Assembly (NCBI GenBank): GCA_008828725.1 | Contig: MEHQ01002099.1 | Coordinates: 1 to 64,000, forward strand | Length of the DNA stretch: 64,000 nucleotides | DNA from: Saccharina japonica | Taxonomy: Eukaryota; Sar; Phaeophyceae; Laminariales; Laminariaceae | Direction of reading: 5' to 3' | Part shown: piece after piece, positions 11,208 through 23,200 of the stretch | Position numbering within the stretch: position 1 is the first letter of the stretch | Layout: the number at the start of each line of letters is the position of its first letter | Made by a program: the position numbers and the translations under genes | Notes under the pieces: model-generated | Database searches by the model: none | Told to the model about the DNA's origin: nothing | Seen by the model: only the letters and a program-made list of their open reading frames with translations

Positions 11208-11590
11208 TTCATAGCCGTTGAAGCTGTCGCCACCCCCCTGATTTTGGCCGTTGGAGCTTTCGTCGCCCACCTGATTTATGGCTGTTGGAATTGTCGCTAC
11301 GCCCCTGATTTATAACTGTTGGAGATGTCGCCACCCACTTGATTTATAGATGTTGGAGCTGTCGCCACCCCCCTGATTTATAGCTGTTGGAGTTGTATTT
11401 ATAGCTGTTGGAGTTGTCGCCACCCCCCTGATTTATAGCTGTTGGAGCTGTCGCCACCCCCCTGATTTATAGCTGTTGGAGTTGTATTTATAGCTGTTGG
11501 AGCTGTCGCCACCCACCTGATTTATAGCCGTTGGAGCTGTCGCCCCCCCCCCCCTTGATTTATAGCTGTTGGAGCTGTCGTGGCGCGTCA
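11194..11590. repeat. 34-bp minisatellite across the TTL stop codon and 3' UTR
   Basis: About twelve units, two of them shortened, of a 34-bp motif containing CCCCTGATTTATAGCTGTTG. The first unit supplies the last codons and TGA of the TTL-family gene. Confidence 0.92.
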
Positions 11591-12664
11591 GGTTGGGAGG
11601 GCTGCGCACCACGGGCACTAAATAGGCCCCTTCGCTTCCTGGGGGGCGTGGCGTTTGTGTACTGTTATGGTTGCTTTGTGCAGCAGCGCCTGTCCATATC
11701 TATGTAATAACGTGTTTACGTCCTGCTCTATGTAACAGTACGTCGTAGTGAGGGCAGGAGTGAAAGCGTTCGCTACTACTACGAGTACTTAATATATGCC
11801 GTGCAAAGGTTTTAGTGAGCTAACGTGATTGTGGAGTTTGGAGCAATGAAACCTAATTCCAGTACGTCTATATTTCCAGTTTTTATACGCGTATTGTGTG
11901 TGTTTGATTGACTTCGCCACGAAAAGGGGACGAGAGAAAATGTGCGCAGGTCAGACAGTCAGACGCAAAGACCACGATACGGATCAGGGAGGTGGCGTCG
12001 AGCTCAATCAGGAATTCGGACCAACATGTTAGGCCTTACCAGGTGCCTGTATATTTTATCTGGCAGTTTTCGTTGTGTTCGTTGCGTTCGTTGTGTCCAT
12101 TTGTAACTTTTGATTGTCAGATGGATGGAGGAAGGATGCATATAAACCGCGATGATACCGGCAATTCGCTCAGCTTTCAAAATCCGAGAAGATAGTTCGA
12201 TTTTTTTACTTATTCCGATTTTGTACTACGACGAGTACTACTGTAATTTGTAGACTAAACGAAGCCCCCAAGTCGGGCGGTGTGTTTCTTCCCTCTGTTT
12301 TTGGTGGATATTGCTTATTCATGTTGCACCAATAGCTCAATATATTGAAGTACACAGCCAGCCACGGAAGTCAGTTCGAAGTCTAGCACCCAACCCCAGG
12401 GCACAACTCCTAAAGAAACACCACAACATTGATGGTTGATTGGCGACAGATCCATTTATTGGTTGAACTTGGTTTAGGTAAAACTGTTTTTGAGGGGATT
12501 GCAAAAACTCGATGGAATTAAACGTCAAAACACTGTACCGATGCGCACCCCCCTTCCTCGAAGGCTTTCGTTATGTGCAGGACTGGTCAGCACACAAACT
12601 ATGTGCAGGACGTGTGTGGTCAATGCCAACCTTGCACATCGGGCCAGACCAACCCGACCCCAGG
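11591..12664. other. Intergenic stretch without a recognised gene
   Basis: Mixed-composition DNA with scattered ACTACTGTAGTA-like motifs. Only short open frames without splice-supported coding character; nothing identifiable. Confidence 0.5.
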
Positions 12665-12684
12665 CCTAACCCTAACCCCTACCC
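12665..12684. repeat. Interstitial telomere-like motif (CCCTAA)
   Basis: Two to three CCCTAA-type units, just upstream of the tandem duplication block. Confidence 0.6.
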
Positions 12685-12751
12685 TTTGGGGGGCTCAAGG
12701 TCGACAAGGATAGTCACGCGGCTCCGTCGCGTGTTGTGGTGGCGTTTTTTA

Positions 12752-14569
12752 AAAAACGCCGGGCGGTCGAAAGACCAGCCTCGACCAATAAGGCCCTCAT
12801 GCTGCACAAAGTGTTGTGCCGACCAGTCCTGCACATATGGCGAGTCTTCCTCGAACCGTGTCATTTTCAGGTTAAATTCACAACGAACTCCTTGCCCGTG
12901 GTTTTGTCATCTAACAACTGGTATACGTACGGTCAACGCCACCGTCACAATATTACACACGGCGGACAGATGATCTACAGATCGTCTAGATCATCTACAG
13001 ATAGATCATCTAGATCATCTAGATCCTAGCCTGCCGTTATGATATGTGGCGGAGGATCTGTGTACAGTAGTACTGTAGTACAGATCCAACCCAGGAAGCC
13101 TGTCCTAGATCATGCAAATTAAAAGCGGCACCCACGCGGCGACATGATGAGCTAGATCGTCCACAGATCAGGAATGCATCTGCCCTGAAAGACGCAGATC
13201 ATAAAGCGAAAATCGATTACCTGCCTGTCCAATGTGTCCAATGTTAATGTTGCAGCTTTCCATAATTATCATACTCGATAACAGGTACTTTGTGAATAAT
13301 CTACGTGTTGTATTATAGTATAGTTGTCGTTTTTCTTTGTCGCTACCTCGAGGTACCAAAGGTGATAGTAGAGCACGAGGGCTCCGGCCTCCCGCCATAA
13401 CATCTTGCCCTCCAAGATCTTAGATCCGAAAACGGCCGAAGATGTGCTTATTTCGCGGATGTTGTACATAGATGGAACCGAAACGGCAAACAAATATGTA
13501 ACGGCCATCATATCGGCCCGGCTCCAACGGCCACTTGTTGTGTTTTTTCTTGATATCTTACGTGATCCCTTTTATGTCCAGATCAACTCGTACGAGATTT
13601 ACCGGCTTTCTCTCGACAACAAGCCGTGGTCGCAGACAGGTGTCGCCCCTCCCAGGGTGCCTTTTTTTTTATCGCGCTTTAGGCGCCAAGAAATAGATAT
13701 CAGGCACATCTTAGGTGCTACTGCAGCAGCTGCTGTAGATATGTATACTGCAGATATATGATACAAGAGACCAGAAATATATATCCTTAGATTTTAGCAA
13801 TCAATTCGACTCTTCTTCGGCTCTTTACTTTGATTCAGGCTCCCGTTTCTCCGGCCGTTTCCCCTTTCTCCGAGCAGGGCCCCGCGGTAAAGGCTACTGA
13901 GGACTGAGGGCCCCAGAACCCAGGGGTGCTCCGCCAATGCACCCAAGAGACGGCAAGAAGACCCACCCGCAAAAAACGGCCAAATCACTGATGACACCGT
14001 TATTGGCCGCACACACACGTCGACGGGGTGCACGAGGCCGCATACTATCATCTACCTGTCCTGTGGTACTGTCCTACTGTATGGCTTTGGGGCCGTCACC
14101 GTCCCATTGTGAGGGCAGGGCCGAAGGCTCTCTAATTTATCGCTCAAGAGTGTGTGCTGCTCGTCTCATAACATCCCAATATGTCCGGATATGTAAAGAC
14201 TGTTTGGATATCCAGGTCAATACACAAACGGTTCTTACATTTCGGGACAGAGTGGTAAACGGCGGGTGAAATATACAGAAACGAACACAGAAACGCATCT
14301 TGATGCCTGACGATATTTGGGTGTTGGGTGCCGATTTCGAGCCTTCGTACAGTAGTTCACAGCCCATAGCCCATATAAACTTATTTCCGCACTCCCTATT
14401 CGCTCACAAAAGCTGCTTGCCAGGGATTGCTTTGTGGGAAGTGGGTCAAAGCGGGCGCGTAGCGCGTAGTATGCTTCAGGGGCCCTCCAGAAGAAACGCC
14501 TTATTAAAATATTGAACTCCCGTGAGGCACTTCAAACTTCAAACCCCAAACTACCCAAAGCAACCAGGC
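12752..14569. repeat. Tandem duplication A, copy 1
   Basis: Near-identical to 14570-16382. Both copies start with AAAAACGCCGGGCGGTCG and end at CCAAAGCAACCAGGC. Differences are mostly micro-indels (for example TA lost at about 13742 versus 15560). The right end stops a few bases before the start codon of the signal-peptide exon. Confidence 0.95.
13405..13761 (+). other. Duplicated open frame of unknown function, copy 1
   Basis: A coding-like frame (TTG start; first ATG near 13459) with segments such as KTAEDVLISRMLYIDG and SYEIYRLSLDNKPW, the second between a CCAG acceptor-like site and an ACAG/GTGTCG donor-like site. It may be exon material of a multi-exon gene. I recognise no family. Confidence 0.25.
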
Positions 14570-16382
14570 AAAAACGCCGGGCGGTCGAAAGACCAGCCTC
14601 GACCAATAAGGCCCTCATGCTGCACAAAGTGTTGTGCCGACCAGTCCTGCACATATGGCGAGTCTTCCTCGAACCGTGTCATTTTCAGGTTAAATTCATA
14701 ACGAACTCCTTGCCCGTGGTTTTGTCATCTAACAACTGGTATACGTACGGTCAACGCCACCGTCACAATATTACACACGGCGGACAGATGATCTACAGAT
14801 CGTCTAGATCATCTACAGATAGATCATCTAGATCATCTAGATCCTAGCCTGCCGTTATGATATGTGGCGGAGGATCTGTGTACAGTAGTACTGTAGTACA
14901 GATCCAACCCAGGAAGCCTGTCCTAGATCATGCAAATTAAAAGCGGCACCCACGCGGCGACATGATGAGCTAGATCGTCCACAGATCAGGAATGCATCTG
15001 CCCTGAAAGACGCAGATCATAAAGCGAAAATCGATTACCTGCCTGTCCAATGTGTCCAATGTTAATGTTGCAGCTTTCCATAATTATCATACTCGATAAC
15101 AGGTACTTTGTGAATAATCTACGTGTTGTATTATAGTATAGTTGTCGTTTTTCTTTGTCGCTACCTCGAGGTACCAAAGGTGATAGTAGAGCACGAGGGC
15201 TCCGGCCTCCCGCCATAACATCTTGCCCTCCAAGATCTTAGATCCGAAAACGGCCGAAGATGTGCTTATTTCGCGGATGTTGTACATAGATGGAACCGAA
15301 ACGGCAAACAAATATGTAACGGCCATCATATCGGCCCGGCTCCAACGGCCACTTGTTGTGTTTTTTCTTGATATCTTACGTGATCCCTTTTATGTCCAGA
15401 TCAACTCGTACGAGATTTACCGGCTTTCTCTCGACAACAAGCCGTGGTCGCAGACAGGTGTCGCCCCTCCCAGGGTGCCTTTTTTTTTATCGCGCTTTAG
15501 GCGCCAGGAAATAGATATCAGGCACATCTTAGGTGCTACTGCAGCAGCTGCTGTAGATATGTACTGCAGATATATGATACAAGAGACCAGAAATATATAT
15601 CCTTAGATTTTAGCAATCAATTCGACTCTTCTTCGGCTCTTTACTTTGATTCAGGCTCCCGTTTCTCCGGCCGTTTCCCCTTTCTCCGAGCAGGGCCCCG
15701 CGGTAAAGGCTACTGAGGACTGAGGGCCCCAGAACCCAGGGGTGCTCCGCCAATGCACCCAAGAGACGGCAAGAAGACCCACCCGCAAAAAACGGCCAAA
15801 TCACTGATGACACCGTTATTGGCCGCACACACACGTCGACGGGGTGCACGAGGCCGCATACTATCATCTACCTGTCCTGTGGTACTGTCCTACTGTATGG
15901 CTTTGGGGCCGTCACCGTCCCATTGTGAGGGCAGGGCCGAAGGCTTTCTAATTTATCGCTCAGTGTGTGCTGCTCGTCTCATAACATCCCAATATGTCCG
16001 GATATGTAAAGACCGTTTGGATATCCAGGTCAATACACAAACGGTTCTTACATTTCGGGACAGAGTGGTAAACGGCGGGTGAAATATGCAGAAACGAACA
16101 CAGAAACGCATCTTGATGCCTGACGATATTTGGGTGTTGGGTGCCGATTTCGAGCCTTCGTACAGTAGTTCACAGCCCATAGCCCATATAAACTTATTTC
16201 CGCACTCCCTATTCGCTCACAAAAGCTGCTTGCCAGGGATTGCTTTGTGGGAAGTAGGTCAAAGCGGGCGCGTAGCGCGTAGTATGCTTCAGGGGCCCTC
16301 CAGAAGAAACGCCTTATTAAAATATTGAACTCCCGTGAGGCACTTCAAACTTCAAACCCCAAACTACCCAAAGCAACCAGGC
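14570..16382. repeat. Tandem duplication A, copy 2
   Basis: Second unit, head-to-tail with copy 1 with no intervening base. Its last 244 bp (16139-16382) also form the start of duplication B, so this segment exists three times (14326, 16139, 17886). Confidence 0.95.
15223..15606 (+). other. Duplicated open frame of unknown function, copy 2
   Basis: The same frame as at 13405; the predicted protein is unchanged until a 2-bp deletion shifts the last residues. Function unknown. Confidence 0.25.
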
Positions 16383-16391
16383 TTGGAAAGC

Positions 16392-16472
16392 ATGATGGGG
16401 CTGCGGTTGCGGACAATACTACTGCTTTGCGTCATCACTGAGCTCTCAGATGGATTCCGTGTCTTTGTCGCG
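16392..16472 (+). CDS. Signal-peptide first exon, copy 1 (duplicated)
   Basis: ATG ATG followed by a basic residue pair and a hydrophobic core (TILLLCV), then SDGFRVFVA and a canonical GTAAGT donor; 27 codons, phase 0. Reads as a secretory or bipartite targeting leader. It may feed the PDZ-FKBP gene downstream, but the phase of exon 20091 needs one extra base, so an intermediate exon is required. Confidence 0.5.
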
Positions 16473-17200
16473 GTAAGTATTTGCTTCTTGCGATCGAGGC
16501 GCCCTATTTTCTACGACTATGATATCAGCACAGAAAACAAAACATGAAACATCCAGTCAGCATGGGCAGTCGTTGCAGGCAGTCCCAAAATACCCCAGTC
16601 AGCATAGCAGCACGTACGCAGCGCATAGGCAGAGATGCCGCTGCGCACTGCTGTGTACTGCTGTGTACGCACAAGTTGAACGACGGATGCAGAACAGACA
16701 CAACAGCAGGGATGCATGCACACGTAAATATACACGTACAGCCAGTTTTGTGTTTTGCGTGCATATCACACTGCTTGTGTCCCGCTATGGCCTACTCAGT
16801 GACCCCCAGTCGCCCACTTTTCGGGCTGTCCCACTTTCCCGTGTTGGGTGTGGGTGTACGTACAGCACGCTGTCCGCAACCGCAGCAACCGCAACGACTA
16901 CCGGCGAGAGGTTAGCTTGTCCGCAGCTTCAGACCGACCCCGAGATCCAGCGGTGACAAGATCAAAGGCGATACGATGTGAGCCCACTCAAACATACCAG
17001 GCCAGGTGACTGGTACTACAGCAGTATACCAGGTATGCCACACCTCGGACAGGCAATCGATTCCCACACCTGATACCTGATTATCTACGAGTACAGCAGA
17101 TCTAAACCAGTAGTGGACAGACACTGTTATTATAGTAGATCTTCCTAAGGTAGCTAATTAGGCACTCTGATTGGCCAAGCAAGCACTGACCACTGGCATA

Positions 17201-17224
17201 GGGTTCGGGTTAGGGTTAGGGTTC
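17201..17224. repeat. Interstitial telomeric repeat (TTAGGG), duplication B copy 1
   Basis: GGGTTCGGGTTAGGGTTAGG; two perfect TTAGGG units plus variants. Confidence 0.8.
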
Positions 17225-17652
17225 GATCTGAGGGTCAACATTACTACTACCAAGACAAATACCCCCATTTTAAAGATCCACTATCACCCTTTGTCCACCC
17301 CTCGATCTAAACAAGGCAGATTCGTATGTTTCCGATTTTGTATATTCGATCTACAGCAGTAGTAGCTCGTTCATGTTTCCGGATGGGACACGTACCATCA
17401 GCATGATACTATATGACATGTTTCCTGGGTTGGATCTGTACTACAGATCATGATCAGATCCTCCGCACAACCTCTCACAACGGCAGCTAGGACTAGATGA
17501 TCTGTAGATGATCTGTAGATGATCTACTGTAGATCAGTAGATCATGCTGTCGGGTGTGTGACCTTGAACCCCAACGCCTTTTACAGCTGCACCCAAGTTT
17601 TCGGGGATACACTACGTGGGGTTAAGATTACTTCATTTTTCCAGTATTAATA

Positions 17653-17885
17653 CAGTAGGGGGGCCTATATAAGGCGGTCTGAATAAGGCGGTCGTTCGAG
17701 ATAAGGCGGTCAAAATCGGCTTGACACATAGAAGATGCGAATAGGGCGGCTACCGCCCTATATAGCAACGGACCCTATATAAGGCGGTAGCCGCCTTTTC
17801 AGGGCGCCAACCGCCTTTTTCAGAGCGGCTACAGCCCTATCCACGGCCCACTTTCGCCTCCACATCAGTACAAAACCTCGCTCTG
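17653..17885. mobile_element. CAGT/TA element, truncated copy
   Basis: Left end and body of the element at 19404-19937, cut at the duplication B junction. Contains the repeated ATAAGGCGGTC motif. Confidence 0.75.
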
Positions 17886-18138
17886 GGGTGCCGATTTCGA
17901 GCCTTCGTACAGTAGTTCACAGCCCATAGCCCATATAAACTTATTTCCGCACTCCCTATTCGCTCACAAAAGCTGCTTGCCAGGGATTGCTTTGTGGGAA
18001 GTGGGTCAAAGCGGGCGCGTAGCGCGTAGTATGCTTCAGGGGCCCTCCAGAAGAAACGCCTTATTAAAATATTGAACTCCCGTGAGGCACTTCAAACTTC
18101 AAACCCCAAACTACCCAAAGCAACCAGGCTTGGAAAGC

Positions 18139-18219
18139 ATGATGGGGCTGCGGTTGCGGACAATACTACTGCTTTGCGTCATCACTGAGCTCTCAGATGG
18201 ATTCCGTGTCTTTGTCGCG
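18139..18219 (+). CDS. Signal-peptide first exon, copy 2 (duplicated)
   Basis: Same 27 codons as 16392-16472, with the same GTAAGT donor. This is the copy nearest the PDZ-FKBP exons. A possible 15-codon phase-0 exon follows at 18614-18658 (acceptor TACAG, donor GTTAGC), which is weak. Confidence 0.5.
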
Positions 18220-18942
18220 GTAAGTATTTGCTTCTTGCGATCGAGGCGCCCTATTTTCTACGACTATGATATCAGCACAGAAAACAAAACATGAAACATC
18301 CAGTCAGCATGGGCAGTCGTTGCAGGCAGTCCCAAAATACCCCAGTCAGCATAGCAGCACGTACGCAGCGCATAGGCAGAGATGCTGCTGCGCACTGCTG
18401 TGTACTGCTGTGTACGCACAAGTTGAACGACGGATGCAGAACAGACACAACAGCAGGGATGCATGCACACGTAAATATACACGTACAGCCAGTTTTGTGT
18501 TTTGCCTTGCATATCACACTGCTTGTGTCCCGCTATGGCCTACTCAGTGACCCCCAGTCGCCCACTTTTCGGGCTGTCCCACTTTCCCGTGTTGGGTGTG
18601 GGTGTACGTACAGCACGCTGTCCGCAACCGCAGCAACCGCAACGACTACCGGCGAGAGGTTAGCTTGTCCGCAGCTTCAGACCGACCCCGAGATCCAGCG
18701 GTGACAAGATCAAAGGCGATACGATGTGAGCCCACTCAAACATACCAGGCCAGGTGACTGGTACTACAGCAGTATACCAGGTATGCCACACCTCGGACAG
18801 GCAATCGATTCCCACACCTGATACCTGATTATCTACGAGTACAGCAGATCTAAACCAGTAGTGGACAGACACTGTTAGTAGATCTTCCTAAGGTAGCTAA
18901 TTAGGCACTCTGATTGGCCAAGCAAGCACTGACCACTGGCAT

Positions 18943-18973
18943 AGGGTTCGGGTTAGGGTTAGGGTTAGGGTTC
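18943..18973. repeat. Interstitial telomeric repeat (TTAGGG), duplication B copy 2
   Basis: Three perfect TTAGGG units here versus two in copy 1, so the array changed length after the duplication. Confidence 0.8.
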
Positions 18974-19403
18974 GATCTGAGGGTCAACATTACTACTACC
19001 AAGACAAATACCCCCATTTTAAAGATCCACTATCACCCTGTGTCCACCCCTCGATCTAAACAAGGCAGATTCGTATGTTTCCGATTTTGTATATTCGATC
19101 TACAGCAGTAGTAGCTCGTTCATGTTTCCGGATGGGACACGTACCATCAGCATGATGATCTATTAATAGCACATGTTTCCTGGGTTGGATCTGTACTATA
19201 CAGATCATGATCAGATCCTGCACAACCTCTCACAACGGCAGCTGAGGAACTAGATGATCTGTAGATGATCTATCTGTAGACAGATAGATCATGATCTGTC
19301 TGAGGTGTGTGACCTTGAACCCCAACGCCTTTTACAGCTGCACCCAAGTTTTCGGGGATACACTACGTGGGGTTAAGATTACTTCATTTTTCCAGTATTA
19401 ATA

Positions 19404-19937
19404 CAGTAGGGGGGCCTATATAAGGCGGTCTGAATAAGGCGGTCGTTCGAGATAAGGCGGTCAAAATCGGCTTGACACATAGAAGATGCGAATAGGGCGG
19501 CTACCGCCCTATATAGCAACGGACCCTATATAAGGCGGTAGCCGCCTTTTCAGGGCGCCAACCGCCTTTTTCAGAGCGGCTACAGCCCTATCCACGGCCC
19601 ACTTTCGCCTCCACATCAGTACAAAACCTCGCTCTGGTGCTGCTTTTGAGCGATGTATAGGCAGCAGTATCACATCCCTACTGGGTTCAGCACTCGTACT
19701 GCTGCAACGCTGTTCCTTCCTCCTCCGAGCACACGTATGATATCCCTCTTCGTGAGGCCCTCTGGGTCATCTTCTGAGTCAGAGGCACTCTGTGCTGTAC
19801 CTTAAAAGGCTGTATGCACTCAACAGGGCGGTTAACGCCTTATTGGGATATCACCAAAAGCCCAATAGGGCGGTCTTTCGAGATAAGGCGGTCAAAACCT
19901 CGGTACACTATACCGCCTTATATAGGCCCCCCCACTG
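19404..19937. mobile_element. Tc1/mariner- or pogo-like non-autonomous element (CAGT ends, TA target)
   Basis: 534 bp. Left end CAGTAGGGGGGCCTATATAA and a right end that is its complement with one small gap, flanked by TA on both sides. No transposase frame. Internal repeats of AAGGCGGTC in both orientations. Confidence 0.8.
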
Positions 19938-20090
19938 TAGTACTAGATTTAACCTCGTAGGGACTTTGATTGGATCGGGGTGGTCATGTCACCGCTTACC
20001 TATCTTGCTTGTGAGATTTGCTGCTGCGTTTTGTCACCCTTTTGACTTTACGTACGACATCTCCCACGTCCCACGCCGCTCCCGTCGCAG

Positions 20091-20218
20091 ACGTCATGGG
20101 GGGTCTTGGCATCGGGGTGGCGTCCACTTTGGCCAAGCCCGGGCCATCGCAGGCGCTGGAAAGCGACGAGTTCGAGGAGGTATTCGAAGAAGGGGCTATC
20201 GGCATGGAGCTAGAGGAC
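20091..20218 (+). CDS. PDZ-FKBP exon, start of PDZ-like domain
   Basis: Two bases completing a codon plus 42 codons, acceptor CGTCGCAG and donor [19 protein letters not shown], a linker, then [18 protein letters not shown], which fits the first strand and carboxylate loop of a PDZ domain. An internal ATG at 20095 could be an alternative start. Confidence 0.7.
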
Positions 20219-23200
20219 GTGAGGGAAAAACGAAAGTGCTGATGTTAACCTCTTTAGGCATGCGGCTTATTACTATCATAGGACTGCCGTCCCCTTGTGA
20301 TAACAAAACACCTGGAATTAGAGTCAGATTTAGGTTGATGTACAGTGCAGTGGTAAAAGGGGTAGTTGTGCCCTCGATAATAACGCGACAGAAATCGCGC
20401 GTGCGCTTGCTTGCTACAGAGCTGTATGAATAGTATCAGTACCATGGATTGCACGTTGAACGGAGCTATTAGTACGTGTTGGGCTGTTCAGTCTCGGCTG
20501 GCTGAATAACCCAGGCTGGCTGAGTAGCTCAGACTACGTCGCCTCGGGGGGTTGAGTGGCCCAGGATTTTTATCGAGTGTCCCCACAGGAAATAACACGT
20601 ACCAAGAGATACTTCCAGTGAAAAAAATACGTACACGGCTTGACGAGCTGTACACGCAGTAGTGCGATGTTAAGCACACCGAAGCGTTATGTAACGGTTT
20701 TCTGCAAGTACGTTAAATTAAAACGATGTCCGTCCATCCTACAGTAAGCAACAGTTTTGAAGTTGTGATGCTATGATACGCACGAGCGGGTGTGACTACG
20801 TTTGTGTGAGTATTCGATTGCTACGAGGCGGATGCTGTTGATTAGAAGGGATAACCTACTATCATAGCTTACGCAGTCAGCGCTGACTATGTAGGCTACT
20901 GTAACACAGTAGGTCATCCCTTTTGACACAACAGACGCTGCACTCGAGCGAGCCGTCCGCGTGACCAACGTTAGTTAGTCGACAGTAGTGTCTCGCCGGC
21001 GTACACGAGTTGTTTCACTTGTGCGTTCATGCTTTCCTTCGTGCATACTGTACCATTAATCAACCAAAGTTACAGTAGTGGTCCCTCTATAGTACCGGTT
21101 GAGTAGTACCGGCTGCCCGCTACAGTTCCTGTGAAATTGCTTGGCACAGATGGGATTAACCAGTGTGGCATTGTGCGGAGTAGAGACGGTTGCCGCTATA
21201 GTGCCGGTATTGTTGGCTGGCGCATATACCTGGTATATGATACCGGCACTATAGGGGGGTCACTACTGCTGTACCATACACCAACCCACGTTACCTTGGT
21301 ATGAACGGGGTATAGTACACCTCGCCATCATCCCGCGCACCATCTTCCGCACTGCACCCATCATATCCAGTGAGCGTAGGACACGGCACCGTATCTCTTT
21401 GTTCTCGCTACCGGTGCACCATACCGTACGCCTCTTGCCTCTTGCAAAGTGTTCAAATTCACGGGCCCCCACCTACCCAGCGATAACAAGTGCCTGGTAC
21501 AGCAGTATTCTTGGCTACCGGCTGTTTCCTTGTTTCATGGTGTAGTCCCCCCCCCCCCAAGGAATATTATGATATATTTATAGGTTGGGTTGGCGTCGGT
21601 TGGCAACGACGCTGTAAAACACGCCACTCGCTGCGTGAGCTAGACAACCAGGGTGCCGTTTTTTTGTTTTTGTTTTCGGCGGTCACCAAAGCTGGCGGTC
21701 GAGTAGATCATTTGTGCGGGGTGGAGAACCTTTGTTCCGCACAAGGGGAATGGTCGTATCACGTAGTGTTAATATGGTAAGGCGTCCGCGAGGCAGTTAC
21801 ATAGTAAAACCCATTGCTGTCTCCGGAAGTGGCCACACAGAAATAAATTAACTCATTGAAGCTGTCGTCCATATGCAAGTCCGCCTCAGAGGCGGTTCTT
21901 AGCAGGATGCAGCTCACCCTCCATGCGACTCGCCCAATACCTCACGGCGTTTCGCGCTTGGTGCAAGCAATGTCTGCCTGGTTGGTGAAAACCCAACGCG
22001 CTCCGTCCCGGCATTGTAGGGATGCGAGGGTCTATGGTCATATGACTACGGCCGTGCACAACATGAGTACACCCCCCCCGCTCCGTCTCGAAAGGGATGC
22101 GTGGTCAATGGTCAAATGACTAAGGCAAGCAACAAATGAGTACCCCCCCCCCGCCCACCAAATCAAATTAAATTCTGGAGCTGTCATCCTATGCAAGTCC
22201 GCCTCACAGAGGCGGTTCTTAGAGGATGCAGCTCCCCTTCATGCGACTCGCCCAACACCTCACGGCGCTTTCGTTGGTGCAAGCAAGCTGCCTGGTGTGA
22301 AAACCCACGTTCTCCGTCCCGACTAGAGGTGGGCACCTTTAAGAAAAAAAACCGGTTTAAACCGGTTTTTGGAAACCCAGCAGGCGTGCCCGAGTAGACG
22401 GTTTTTGGGGAAAAAAAAACGCGGTTTTTTCGGCCGGTTTAAACCGGTTAACCGAAAACCGGTTTAAACCGGAAAAAACCGCGGTTAACCGGTTAACCGG
22501 TTTAAACCGGCAGAATCGAACCGACTCTTGACTGATTACACTGCTACGTACAGCAGTAGTAATATAGTACGGGTCGAAAATGACTTGGTTCTAGTGTCTG
22601 AATGACTTGGTAATTGCGTGTGGGCCGAGAACGAATATGTTTTGTGCGCGGGATATAAATTGACTTGATTTCAGTGTAGGTATTGCCACGTGTTATATGA
22701 CTGGGTAAGACACCGAGTATCCCCTTGCAGGTTTGTCTATTAAGCATTCTTGGTGTTACTCACTTTCCGTAGAATCAAGCGTAGAAGAGAAGCAGCTTTT
22801 ATTAATCCCCGAGCCAGATGACATCTGCCCCGGGACGGGCTTCAAGTATGGAGCGATTTTTTAATAGCAACGCATTTTCTAAAAAAAAATAAAAAAAGGA
22901 AAATAATTCGATTTATTTCCCGGCGTTTTTACGCGGGTGGCTGTAGCTTTAAAGATTATTGCGTTTTTTCCCCATCGAGGTGCCCTCAGCAACGCCGCCG
23001 CCACGAGCGCTATAAGTTGGATGCCCAGCGTGTTAATAGCCGCATCCAAAAGAAAACATCAAGAGCTATCCATAATATATTTCAACTCGGCTCAACTCAT
23101 CGGGGTGCATGAGATATCAAGCAAAGGGCACAAGGAATCTTCTTCGTCGCTGCTGAAAGCAACACCACACGTGCATCGTACAAAAACTATATTAAAAAAT

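Larger units (their letters stand above)
16139..17885. repeat. Tandem duplication B, copy 1
   Basis: Head-to-tail repeat with 17886-19637. It contains the end of unit A, the signal-peptide exon, a telomeric motif, a GATC-family element and the left part of a CAGT/TA element. Its right breakpoint lies inside that element. Confidence 0.95.
17886..19637. repeat. Tandem duplication B, copy 2
   Basis: Second B unit. It differs from copy 1 by micro-indels at palindromic motifs, for example CTATTAATAG present at 19148-19160 and absent at the equivalent site near 17410, and by one extra TTAGGG. Confidence 0.95.

Noticed and set aside
18614-18658. Candidate second exon of the signal-peptide gene (HAVRNRSNRNDYRRE)
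   Set aside because: It ends in phase 0, whereas the next PDZ exon needs one extra base; the acceptor is weak. Mentioned but not called.
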